The notes under the pieces were generated by a model. The model did not search any database. It had not been told where the DNA came from and saw only the letters and a program-made list of their open reading frames with translations. 64,000 bases of DNA from Siniperca chuatsi (Eukaryota; Chordata; Actinopteri; Centrarchiformes; Sinipercidae), in contig NC_058051.1 of the NCBI RefSeq assembly GCF_020085105.1, positions 23,687,455 to 23,751,454 of the forward strand, read 5' to 3'. A program made the position numbers and the translations under genes. Shown piece after piece: positions 50,558 to 61,906 of this stretch. Positions within the stretch are counted from its first letter, which is position 1. Every line of letters begins with the position of its first letter.

Positions 50558-53500
50558 TTATTCCTTCAGTTTGCTTTCAATGAAATCCTGAATCTTGTTA
50601 ATTTTCTCCTCCTGCTGATCCAGGAGGTCCATGATGATACCCATGGGGGTCTTCTTCAGCCCAACACCCTCAATCTTGTTCTCCAGTCTGTTCTTCATGT
50701 TGCGCAGTCTCAGGGAGGCATGGATCAGAATTACTACAGGAAAGGGCAACAGCAAGTCATTTATATTTTTTTCTAATGTGAAAATAAAAACATAAATTAT
50801 AGTGTCTCAAACTTAATAGATGAGATTTTCTGGAATCTTGGAAAATAAGAAAACAAAATGTTATACTGTTGCAACTCAGACTTTAAAGCAGGTGTAAGGA
50901 TCGGCGTATCTTTTATTCCCCTGTCAGGCAGATACTGAATGCATGACATCAGCCAGTAAATGTAGCTCTGTCCAAATCAGCAACCCATAGCAACCCGTCA
51001 ACACAGCCAGCAGTGGACAGGCCTCCTGGGAAGCGATCAAACTGTCTCATCTATCCGCCATAATGTTACAGCTGCTACATTTGCTCTAATGATCCAACCC
51101 ATCAATTATCTAAACCACTCTGCTGATGGTCTGACTCTAAATGTATTTAGAGAGCTGTAGTAAATCCAAAACTATACCTCTAAACTACAGTATAGCTTTC
51201 TCTGTAATGCTGACTTTTTTTTTTTTTTTTTTTTTTTTACAATCTGTGTCATGAGTGAATGCATGTCAGTAATACTGCACACGCTGTTCAATCCCTACAG
51301 TGAGTCAGAATGAGAGAGTGTTTGGAAAAACTTGTTCACCCACAGAAAAACCTCAGTTATGCATCGCTGTGTGACTCACCATCCCCCTTAACTTCACTGT
51401 GTAACATTAGCCAACAAGTGTTTGGTATATACTGTAGGAAACACAAGTTCAAATTAAAACTAGAATAGGCCAAGCCCTAAATCTATAAAGATAATTAAAG
51501 TTTAAGTAGATCCTAGAGAGAATAAATATCTTTGTCACATCGGTTAAATTTAAGTGTTGTGAGGCTAAATGCAAGTAAAATAACCGGTGTCAACCAGGGA
51601 ACTTATTTGACAACTCAAAGTTAGCAGGTCTTTCGAATTTGTGTGTCATAAAGTGTTGTAGAAGATACAGAAAGAGAGAGAGAGAGGAATGTGTATGTGA
51701 TTCTTCATATCTAAATCTAATTTTAGAAGGGCCAAATTACAAGTGGGAGAGTGACTTGTTGGAACCAAAAGGAAACTACTAAAAATGACTGACAGCTCGA
51801 TTTTTCCATGTTCTATTATGTGATCTATGTGTCTTTAATTTACCATATCAAGCACGTGCAGGAGAGGTCAGAGCAACAATGGCAAAAATGTTTTGAAAAA
51901 CAGCACAAAGTTAGCTTGAATGTTCATTATTGATTTCAGAAACAGCTGTTTAACAAAGAAGAATTCTTAGCACAATGTTATCACGTGACCAAAATTCCAT
52001 ATTCATGTGGTAACAACTAAACCATCTCCATGACAACTGAGCAAACGCCACCCTTTAATAAATAAAGGCTACATGATGGGGCTGAAACCTCTGGAAAATT
52101 TGCACTAAATAAGTGGACCTTGTGCTAAGATTTTTTTGTCAAAAATAACGAAGTAAGATTACTGACATCTCAGAATTCTTAGAATAAGCGTACTACTGTA
52201 TTGCTCAATTTAAAACGGCCCTAATCCTCTTAATAGAACCTGATTATACCTTGCCTAAACCAAGGCTGTGTCCGAAAAATACTCCCTTGTACACTCATTC
52301 ACTACTCCCTATATAATAAGACATTAATTTATTCTTTAGTGTGCAATAAATTGAGATTTGGGGCCATAATGAATCATCATCATTTAGAGTGACACGACTG
52401 TTAATTTTCGCATCTATAAACTGTAACACACTGCATTGTGAGATTGTTATCGGAAAGAATTGCACATGCCATGGACACTACTTTTTTACACTATATAGTT
52501 CATACATTTCCCACTTAGAATTCGGACACTCAAATAAAATGGGGGACAGTAAATGGTGGTGCGTTATATGTATGTGGGCAGTGATTTAGTGATTTCTGAC
52601 ACAGCCTAAATCTAATTTTACTACTGAATTCTCCATTCCCTTTTTTGAAAGTAAATCAGAAAACCCAGTGGAATACACTGAGACTTACACAGCAAAGGGA
52701 AGGTGATTCCAAAGATGAAAACCATGACGCCACCACACAGCGACAGCAGAAAGTAACTGGTGGCCATGACCCCGAAGACAAACAGAGTGGGGTTCTTCCT
52801 TTTGAAGTTCTTGACGATGGCCTTGTTCTCTCCTGCCCACACTGAAGCCATGAAGACCAGAGTCACCACAGCTCCACCCAGAAACATGCCAAACGGGTTC
52901 AGGAACCTGAATATTGGAACATGATGAAAGCATTTTTTTTTGTTAATTAGCACAACCTGCTGGTGGTAACAATAATAGCAAACATCCTGGCCAGTTGGGG
53001 TAAACCCTAAGAGGGCAGATGCCTGCAGTAAGGCCTATACTCATAATTTCCACTACATCATAATCTATTCAAAGAAAACTATCGAACCAGCTTCATAAAT
53101 GCAAAATCACGACCAACTAGCAGCAGTGATATGTGACCGTAGGAGCTCCAGATTCAATGTAGCATCACTGATTCCCATAAACACTCCACATCCTGATAAG
53201 TTAATTTTAAAATAAAGAGGATGATCTATGGTTGACTGCTTCCATTGACAATATAAAGCACTTGCACATATTTTAAGCTAGCAACAGCGCTATTCTTACT
53301 GAAAGCTGCTGTTACTGAATACGCAGATATTTAGAAAGAAAATGTTTAACTGCTATAAGCCAAGCAAGGTAAATGTCTAAAAGGCAGAGGCTACAAAAGA
53401 GTTACAGTGCTTCAAATGTTGATACAATAATGGCAAAGGTTACAGAAATAGCCTGCGTTGTCATGATGGGTGTGGGTAGAAGGTATGCAGGCTAATTAAA

Positions 53501-53732
53501 CACAGAGCCAGATGCTAGCTTGCCTGCGTTAGCATGCTACCAGAACTTACCCTACAATGAGGAAAACCACCAGAGCCACGGCGAAATAATTCGTCTGGTA
53601 GTACAGTAAATTACTGATCACTCTGTTGTTCCACTTTGTTAAATCTCTGAACTCAGGTTTGGCAAACCGGTCCGCTCCGGGGAAGAAATCATCCCACGGT
53701 CTGAGGGGTGCAAGCTCCATTTTGGCTGCCAT
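50558..53732 (-). CDS. arl6ip5: ADP-ribosylation factor-like 6 interacting protein 5 (PRAF3/JWA), complete
   Basis: Minus-strand coding exons 53551-53732, 52689-52906 and 50558-50733 give 191 residues from the first ATG ([19 protein letters not shown]), or 187 from the second ATG at 53720-53718. Human is 188. Both ATGs have a purine at -3 and G at +4, so I keep the first. The protein is a PRA1-family four-pass ER membrane protein. The N-terminal cytosolic part has [17 protein letters not shown]. Two hydrophobic pairs follow ([10 protein letters not shown] with [11 protein letters not shown], and [20 protein letters not shown]). The C-terminal tail has the conserved [20 protein letters not shown] and [18 protein letters not shown]. 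The family is known to bind ARL6IP1/ARL6 and Rab/prenylated proteins and to regulate the glutamate transporter EAAC1 (rat GTRAP3-18). It is divergent with uba3 and convergent with lmod3. Confidence 0.94.
50734..52688. other. arl6ip5 intron 2
   Basis: Non-coding intron with an uninterrupted T tract at about 51215-51238. No exon or known repeat was recognised otherwise. Confidence 0.55.
51215..51238. repeat. Poly-T tract
   Basis: An uninterrupted run of T on the plus strand within arl6ip5 intron 2. It could be the A tail of a decayed retroposon on the minus strand, but no recognisable body is attached. Confidence 0.8.
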
Positions 53733-54194
53733 GTCTTCAACGTGTAGTTCAGCCACACACGAACACAAACACAAACATAACCCACACGCGCTGCGTGATA
53801 TTTTGACAGGTCAGCTGATCACCGTCTGAGCGTGGAGGAGGGGAGTCAAACACGCGAGAGTTCGTACTCTCGCTCAAGATCTCACGAGAGTCACATTCTA
53901 GAAGGTGTTTGGAGTTTTAGACTTGCGTTCTAGAATGCGCAGCAGCAACATTATTTGAATTAATAGAAAAAAAGTTTTAAAAAACTTTAAACAAACAACA
54001 TCTAAAACAAACGAATACCCCATGACAGACCCACAACAATGTAGACAGTAAAAGGAACCACCACGGGGGTTGTTGATTTAGACAAATTAAAGAAACACTT
54101 ATAAGTTTGCAAGGTAAAATTGTTTATCTTTAAATGTGTGTAAATTATGAAATAAATATGGACCCTGGTTTTAAAAGGTGTATATAAATAAAGT

Positions 54195-54195
<1 letters not shown>

Positions 54196-54246
<51 letters not shown>
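54196..54246. repeat. (ATT)n microsatellite
   Basis: A pure trinucleotide ATT/TTA run of about 50 bases in the middle of the arl6ip5/uba3 divergent interval. Confidence 0.96.
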
Positions 54247-54536
54247 CTCACTACAAATATTATCAACAATAAATAGAGCAATACCTTGTCATATCTTGTG
54301 TGAGAAAAAAGATTAAAAAATAAATGTAGCAGTGTTTCAGACTTTGCCTTCCAGTATCTGATTTAAACTTTGTGTCATATAATGCTTAACTTTCACCTAA
54401 TCTGACATGACACTTCTATCTTATGATCAAATTTTTCCGGGGAAACACATTCTCCCACAATATAAATATTCTATAAAGACAGTCCAATAAACAACATCCC
54501 TGATGGCTCTGTAGTTCTCGCTGAAGCAGGAGAAAC

Positions 54537-54629
54537 ATGTTTTCCCTCTATGGGTACTTGGAGCTGCTCCTGTGTGCAGCTTTGACACTCGGAAACACAG
54601 CAGTCACAATCGAGGACATGGGACCGTGA
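54537..54629 (+). CDS. Upstream ORF in the uba3 leader (30 codons)
   Basis: ATG at 54537 opens MFSLYGYLELLLCAALTLG and continues NTAVTIEDMGP to a TGA at 54627-54629, 4 nt before the uba3 ATG at 54634. The first part is hydrophobic, like a signal peptide. It is only meaningful if the uba3 mRNA starts upstream of 54537, which cannot be seen. It may equally be a chance frame. Confidence 0.3.
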   Translation: MFSLYGYLELLLCAALTLGNTAVTIEDMGP

Positions 54630-54633
54630 AAGT

Positions 54634-57600
54634 ATGGCGGATGCCGAGGAGCCGTAAGTCTCAATGGACGAAAAATATAATTTTATCGTAGTTTATCTTT
54701 CGCTTTTTGTCGTTAACCCGGTATACTTGAACTCCGTTTTACTTTCTTCTTCCAGGGAGAAGAAAAGAAGGCGAATAGAGGACCTGACTGAGAAGTTAGT
54801 GACGAATGCTAAATAAAGGTCTCTGACTGGCAGCAGTTTTGCGTTGCACTCTGAGCAGCGACTGCTGAGCCAGGAGACATGAAAATAAACATTTTAGCAA
54901 GGGACAGCCTTAATAACCCACTTAGCTGTTTGTACAATTCATCCATTTACACAGTGTGTCCATTCACAGTGTCAAATATAATGCAGAGACCCTGCACTGC
55001 ACCAATCCTGCATCCTCTTTGCAAGACCAATCCGGAATGACCAGGACATTATTGCTGTGTACCAATTTCATACTACATACTAATCCTGAGCAGGTTTTGA
55101 GTATGCAGTGTTCAAACTGGAAATGTGACAACCAAGTAAAGTGGAACAATTGCACTGAAATAAACACTTGACTTATAATTGTGTTGTACACTAATGTCCC
55201 ACAAATGCAATGCACAAAATAAAAATGGAGGAGCTTCATACAGCTCCAGAAAAGTATATTGATTTCTTGTATAATAGTATACTATAAATATTAGCATATA
55301 GTACATACTGTATACAATTAGTATAAGTATGAAATTGGGACACAGTAAATGTTTACGAAGATTCTCAGTCTTCTTTGTTATACATCTGGTTTCCTGATAA
55401 ACTTGCTGCACTGCCACCAGTTAGTCACATCAGTTAGTACAGTGGTTCCCAGCTTTATTCAATAGAAAGTCATTTCTACTGTGTGTCTACTGAGTGTTAA
55501 ACTCACAACTTTATGAGTCACACAGTTTCTTTTGAATATTTTTCAGCGACCACAAGAAAAAAAAGATTACAGAAAAGTCAGAAAAATGATTTTGTGTTGC
55601 CAAATTTAGTTTTTTATTATTCACTACGTAGGTAAACATCTTGTGGCTCTTTAGAGCCACCTCTCAACCCCATATCTCAGGTTGGGAGCCACAATCCTAG
55701 CAGACAGTCCAAGACAACTAGGCTGTGCAATCTCGAGAGATTAATAGAGATGCACCATTTTCAGCTAAATAACATGGGTTACCATATGTCAGTGATCAAT
55801 AGCAGTTTAATTGGCTAGTTTAGGTTTTGTCATTGTTGTACAACAGATGAAATCCAGAATGGTGGCGTGTTTTTCTCAGTTTTTCTTTCATTTGTTTTTA
55901 TGTATTTAGCAATCCCCACGACTGTTATTACTACGGCCAACTGCTTTCTTTTCACTGCCTTGTCCATACAACTTCTCCCCTAGAAAATTAAAAATACATG
56001 TAACAAGAGATAAATGGCATTATTATAGGGATAAGTAGGAGTAAGAAATGTACTAATTTAAGTTATAGTACAAGTTCAGTGTATCTTGGTGTGTTGTGTG
56101 TCCAGAATGGCTGTAGATGGTGGACACAGGGACGGTGGTTGCGACTGGGATGGGCGGTGGAATCATGTGAGGAAATTTTTGGAGAGACCCGGCCCATTCA
56201 CCCATCCTGACTTTGAGCCAAGCACTGAGGTGACACAGAAGAAGAGTGTTCTTTTCATATGTTAAACTGAATCAGTCTTGTGTGATAAAGCTATAGCTCC
56301 ACACTGTCCAGTGATGGTGATATTTCAAATCACAGTACACTTTTATTCTTTAAATATTGTGGCGTGTCTTTTATCTCAGTCTCTACAGTTCTTGTTGGAG
56401 ACATGTAAGATTCTGGTCATTGGTGCAGGAGGACTTGGATGTGAACTCCTCAAAAATCTGGTAGGAAATAGCTTAAATCTTAAATGAATGTACTTTCTCA
56501 AGTGAAAGCTGAGCAAACACAAACTGTCTTTACTGCCTGCGTATTTGTATAAGTTCTTACATAGTCTTGTTGTGCTTTAGGCCCTGTCTGGGTTTCGCCT
56601 AATTCATGTGATTGACATGGACACAATTGATGTGTCCAACCTCAACAGGCAGTTTCTTTTCAGGTAGGTTTCACCTCTATTTTTCCTCCTCCTTATAGTT
56701 TTAACACTTTAGTATTTCACATAGACAGTATGTGGTGAAAAGTATTATTATTTTAATTCATTTTAATTTCGGGAAATTTGCCACAAAGGTGTGAGATACT
56801 CATCTAGATTTTTATAATGTTTCCTTTAATTATTTGCATAATGCTTATCAAAGAGCATAGTATGATGTAATTGACTTAAAGCCCTCAGTTGAAAATAAAT
56901 GAGGTATACCATGTTACGGTATCTGTGATGGAGTGACATGAATTTTCCTCTAGGTGGCTGTAGTACTGTAACAATTCCCATGTGATAAAATCAGATTACA
57001 TACAGCATAACCTGTAATTAACTGTTATATGCATCAATTTAGGCCCAAAGATGTTGGACGACCAAAGGCAGAAGTGGCTGCCGACTTTATCAACAGTCGT
57101 ATCCCTGGATGTAAAGTTGTCCCGTATCCTTTTCAGCAACCGTTTTTACAGTTGTACAAAACAACTCAGCTTACATCGTATAAAATATCTTGACCATGAT
57201 TTTTATTTCTTATTAATAACACACAGTCACTTTAAAAAGATCCAAGACTTTGATGAGTCTTTCTACAGGCGTAAGTGTTTTTCTTACAAGATCTATGCAT
57301 TAGCAGAATTTACCAAGTAAGCACCTCAGAGGTTTAAAACGCTCATCTTATTGCAGAGTTCCACATCATCGTCTGTGGACTGGACTCCATCATTGCCAGA
57401 CGCTGGATGAACGGCATGCTGGTAGGAAAGAGAAATTTGATTTTGTTTATTTCAGTGTTGTCTTTACCTGATATACCTTTGCATATCAGAAGTGTATAAG
57501 TGTAATCTGTGGTAAGTTATGATTGACATTATCTTGACTAGATATCCCTCCTGAGCTATGAAGATGGAGTCCTGGATCCCAGCTCCATCATCCCCCTCAT

Positions 57601-60226
57601 CGATGGAGGAACAGAGGGCTTTAAAGGAAACGCTCGTGTCATTCTGCCCGGCATGACTGCATGCATCGACTGCACGTTGGAGCTGTACCCACCACAGGTC
57701 ACTTTTCAACAGCAATTTATCAGTTTCACTCTAAAAATTCATATAAATACAGCAAATGTAATATTTCTGTTAATAATGGATGAATGATATGACAGAATAG
57801 TAATATATTAACTTTTTTCAAAAGGTTTCACATCTGCTTGTTCATCTTGTCTTTTGGGTGAGAGAAAGCATCTGTGATGCACAGGAGGTGATGTTTCACA
57901 TCAAAGACTTGGGGAAAAAGAAAGACTTGGGTCATAAACATAAGCCGTGATAGCTACCAGACTGAACAGAAAAAGAAATAGCACCAGGTTATTAGAGGAA
58001 AACGTGTGAAGTGCAAAACCAGCACAGCAGTGACTATTTTGCACCGATCTTGCTATCACACACAGAAGAAAAATTATAAAAATAGTATTAAGTAAGGATT
58101 TGATGATTAAACTTTTTCATTAACAGTTATTTTTATAGTTTTGATATTATAGCTGTCGTAGTCTTTTGCCAGTTTCACTGTGCAGGACAGAAAAAGCGGC
58201 TTCTAGTGCTTCTTTTAAATGCATTCATGCCTGAACTTGAAAGTTTTATATCCACAGATTAATTTCCCCATGTGCACCATTGCGTCAATGCCGCGGCTAC
58301 CGGAACATTGCGTTGAATATGCCAGAATGTTACAGTGGCCCAAAGAAAAGCCATTTGGAGGTAAGCTAAAATATTTTTGTTTTACTTGAACACATGAAAT
58401 CACAGTATTGAACCTTCTGCCTGTGTACATTATTACAATAAAGGATAACAACCAGGGTCTTCTTCTCAACTAGATACCAGCTTAGATGGAGACAATCCAG
58501 AGCACATCCAGTGGGTGTTTGAAAGAGCCCAAGAAAGAGCTGCAGAGTTTAACATTACAGGAGTGACATACAGACTCACTCAAGGTGAACCTATGAATTG
58601 AAATAATAACTTATTCAACGCTAATGTGGTACATCAGTTGGATGTTGGTGGAACTGATACATTTCTCACCATAGTGTCTGTAATAATGTGCTGTAATTAA
58701 ACTGTTTTTGTGACACAGGAGTTGTGAAGAGGATCATTCCTGCTGTTGCATCAACTAATGCTGTTATTGCTGGTATGAAACTCAAGTTTTTAAGGCAGTA
58801 GCTGTTTCTCTTCAGAGATGTTGACAGAAAGGACAATAGGTGTAACATTTTTGTAATATCTTTGGTGAAATATCAGTAGATACTGTTGCTACACCTGTCA
58901 AGCTAGCTGTTCTTGTGCTGCACATATCCAGTTTACAATAATAATGGGGGCAGATTTACCACTCGAAAAAATCACAGGTTTCTTATTTCTAGCCAACGAC
59001 GGTTAAAATGTCACTAGATTTTATCAGCTACAGCTTGCTAGCTAGTTAATGCTAATTCCGTGAGTTGGTTGAAAACTGTTTCCTGTTGAGTTCTTAATGT
59101 TACCATTGACTCTTTTGAAAACAATAACCATGTAACAGAGTCTTAAATATGCACATGATGGCTTCATACATGATAGAATGCTAAACAGTGAGGCTAAAAC
59201 TACATGTTCTTACCAAAATCCAATACAGACTACAGACAGTACTTAACCAATTGTACAATTCACTTAACTAGGCTTAATTTTCTCTTTGTTCTCCATAGCT
59301 GCCTGTTCCATGGAAGTTTTTAAAATTGCTACAAGGTTAGGAGCAGAAAGAAATTCTTAATCTCTCATCCCAATTATCTGCTGATTTGTTAAACGAACAT
59401 TGCTTAACATCAGGTTTTATTTTGCAGTGCATATGTTCCTTTAAATAATTACCTGGTCTTTAATGACGTGGATGGACTGTACACCTACACTTTTGAAGCT
59501 GAACGAAAGGTTTGTTGTGCCCTAATTGTCAGTAACCACAACCACCAGTAACAGTCTTTTCAGCAGTGTAATGTACGTTTCTCCGTACAGAGAATAACCA
59601 GTTTACTCTGCATCATCTTTGATTGGCAGGAAAATTGTTCAGCCTGCAGCCAGGTACCTCAGGATCTCCAGTTCCCTCCTTCTGCCAAACTACAGGATGT
59701 TTTAGAGTACCTTACAGAGAACGCCTCTCTGTGAGTATTCAGAAAAATATATATTTGTGATGCTTCTTTAGCTTCTTTAGCAATTAGGTTAAAATGGGGT
59801 ATAAATCTTTTCCAGGCAAATGAAATCCCCAGCTATCACCACAACTCTGGAAGGGAAGAATAAGACGCTGTATTTGCAGGTAATATACAGTATTTAATCT
59901 TTGAGAATGCTGCGTGGTGTTTGGTCACCTGCATTTCATTATAAACTACGATTAAACTGATTACAATTTTATTCCAGTCTGTTAAATCCATCGAGGAACG
60001 AACCAGGCCAAACCTCTGCAAGACTTTGAAAGGTAATAAGAAGCAGTACTCCAATCATTCCCAGTCTGTCCAAAGTGACCTGTAGCTGCGGCCATTCATG
60101 ATAACACACGTGTAATATGTTTTTTCCTCTGATGCAGAGCTGGGCTTGTCGGATGGACAGGAACTAGCCGTGGCTGACGTCACCACGCCCCAGACGGTTC
60201 TATTCAAGCTCAATTTTACCACCTAA
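54634..60226 (+). CDS. uba3: NEDD8-activating enzyme E1 catalytic subunit, complete
   Basis: Coding exons: 54634-54653, 54756-54794, 56106-56229, 56380-56460, 56581-56663, 57043-57123, 57227-57270, 57357-57421, 57542-57697, 58258-58360, 58474-58584, 58719-58772, 59299-59335, 59428-59509, 59630-59730, 59816-59879, 59978-60032 and 60138-60226. They total 1389 nt, giving 462 residues (human 463) with no frame break. UBA3 pairs with NAE1 to adenylate NEDD8 and pass it to UBE2M/UBE2F for cullin neddylation. Visible landmarks are the nucleotide-binding GAGGLG (76-81), [20 protein letters not shown], the catalytic Cys237 in [16 protein letters not shown] (codon 58273-58275), [15 protein letters not shown] and the Zn-binding type cysteines near NCSACSQ. 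A C-terminal ubiquitin-fold domain ends in [18 protein letters not shown]. The start follows from the [16 protein letters not shown] match. The intron before 57227 is only 103 nt, with a weak GTATCC donor. Confidence 0.96.
54795..56105. other. uba3 intron 2
   Basis: The longest uba3 intron. Nothing recognised beyond non-coding AT-rich sequence; short open frames near 54956-55417 lack any family signal. Confidence 0.55.
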
Positions 60227-60526
60227 ACATTCATTACAACACACAGCACTGATGTCAGATTGACTGCATCTGAATGCAAACTGGGTCTTGCATCACAAGG
60301 TTACTGTGATGTTGCAGTAGCACATTTGACATGATAATGTAAATAAGATGAGTGACGTCTCACTTGTGGGGTAGGATTGGTTGTCATATGAATACGGAAT
60401 CATTTAACAACATTGTTTTTTCTCTTAATAACGTTGTTTACTTCTTTGTGTATTTGTCCTGTGTTGACCTATATTGTAGCTATTTCCCTGTCAATCAAAT
60501 GAGAATAATGATGTGCACTGTGCTCT

Positions 60527-60532
60527 AATAAA
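60527..60532 (+). terminator. Probable uba3 polyadenylation signal
   Basis: AATAAA, about 300 bases past the uba3 stop, within gctctaataaagttttatta. Confidence 0.65.
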
Positions 60533-61760
60533 GTTTTATTATCATGGTTGTAGAGGAAGCCTCTTTCACCAGATGTCATCTTTCTTCACTAGGAAGCAAC
60601 AGTGCAGCTGCACTGAGATTTGGGAGGAAGTCAAGTGTTATTAAGATTAAAATAACAAAAGAATATTTCATTTATTGAAATAAGAAATGTTTTATGTGAC
60701 AGTTTTAAAGAAATAGTACCAACATTTTTAAATATGAAGCCACAGCCAGGCCAACCTGCAGCCGGTTAGCTTAGCTTAGCATAAAGACTAGAAGCAGGGG
60801 GAAACAGCTAGCCTGGTACTGTCCAAAAATAACACAATTTGCTTACTAGCACCCCAAAAGCTCACAAGTTCAGTCCAGTACATAGGTTGTGTTATTAAAG
60901 GGGGTTGTTTGAACACACAGGTTTTTGTACAGATTATTCAATCGAAATATAATGTATTAACTAGTGTGCTTTAGAGGTGCTGGTAGGCAGATTTTGTTTC
61001 AATTAGACAGAGCCAGTGTAGCTGTTTTCAGTCTGTATGCTAAGCTAAGCTAACTGGCGGCAGAGAGTAGCATAGCTCTATTAGACAAACAGTGTTGTCA
61101 GTCTTCTCATCTACCTCTCTGTGATTGAGGTATTTCCCAAAATGTCGAAATATTTCTTCAATATGAATCACTGAGCAATTGAAAATATTTTATTATTTTG
61201 CATTTTTATGGTGAGGTCTGAATAATTGAATGTTTATAGGTCCTGTCTCAGTTTGAGTGTTACTCTGAGTGGTATGAGTTGCTTAATTAGTGGATTTTCA
61301 TACCTATGGTGCAAACTACCAGGTGTGAAATCTCACTTTGCTGCGTGGCAGAGTGACAGCATAAATGCAAAATATGGGCTTCAAGAAAACGCAAAAATAA
61401 AATATCTCGTGAGGACAGAGCAAACCACAGGACTTGGCCTTCAGATGCAGTTTATATCCTCTGTCCTCTGTGTGACAGGATGTCAATAGTCACTTTAAGC
61501 TTCTTAGGGCGCTAATGAAAGTGGCCGCATATTGTCCGGGAGACAGATGGTTTCTGTCTTGATTAAGTTTTAATTTTCATGACGGGAAAAGCTGGCAGAC
61601 AGTGTTCGTCGGAGTGATCCAACTGTGTTCACAGACCAACACATCAAACACAGCACATCACCAACACATGAAAGGTACAGTAACTCCAGGGAGAGGAGCT
61701 GATGTGTGAAACTGCAGGTTTTCGTTGGGCTGACGTGCTGGCTGTTACCTCTATCAGCTG
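60533..61760. other. Intergenic DNA between uba3 and the TAFA-family gene
   Basis: It contains the palindromic MITE at 60705-61160. No eogt or tmf1 exon was recognised here, although both genes lie between UBA3 and TAFA4 in human. The 1.2-kb gap is too short to hold either gene. Confidence 0.6.
60705..61160. repeat. Palindromic MITE, 'ttaaaggaatagt...ttagcttagcttagc' family, copy 3
   Basis: The left end is ttaaagaaatagtaccaaca; the centre holds ggttagcttagcttagcata and its inverted partner gtatgctaagctaagctaac; the right end is gaggtatttcccaaaatgtc. It sits between uba3 and the TAFA-family gene. Confidence 0.8.
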
Positions 61761-61765
61761 GGGCG

Positions 61766-61780
61766 TTATTTATATAACAG
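61766..61780 (+). promoter_or_regulatory. TATA-like box upstream of the TAFA-family first exon
   Basis: The sequence cgttatttatataacag holds a TATATAA-like core at about 61771. A start 25-30 bases downstream would give a leader of about 110 bases before the ATG at 61907. No CCAAT or Inr element was confirmed. Confidence 0.3.
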
Positions 61781-61906
61781 ACGAGAGGTCTCGCGATTTT
61801 TTTTTCTCTAGAAAACTTGAGAAACTGGAGGATCGCATCTGCTGCAAACTTTTGCATCCTTGATGAAATGATTATCATGGTATGCAGGGTGTGAACCCAG
61901 ACACTG

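Larger units (their letters stand above)
53733..54633. promoter_or_regulatory. Divergent arl6ip5/uba3 promoter interval
   Basis: The two start codons point away from each other with about 900 bases between them. The arl6ip5 side (53750-53960) is CpG-containing, with 'ctctcgctcaagatctcacg'. An (ATT)n tract splits the interval. The uba3 side carries an upstream ORF at 54537-54629. The same head-to-head order exists in human. Whether one bidirectional promoter or two separate ones are used cannot be told. Confidence 0.5.

Noticed and set aside
53721-53774. Further upstream in-frame ATG of arl6ip5 ([14 protein letters not shown]...)
   Set aside because: The family starts close to the APLRxWDDFF block. 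This extension has no counterpart and is more likely 5' leader.
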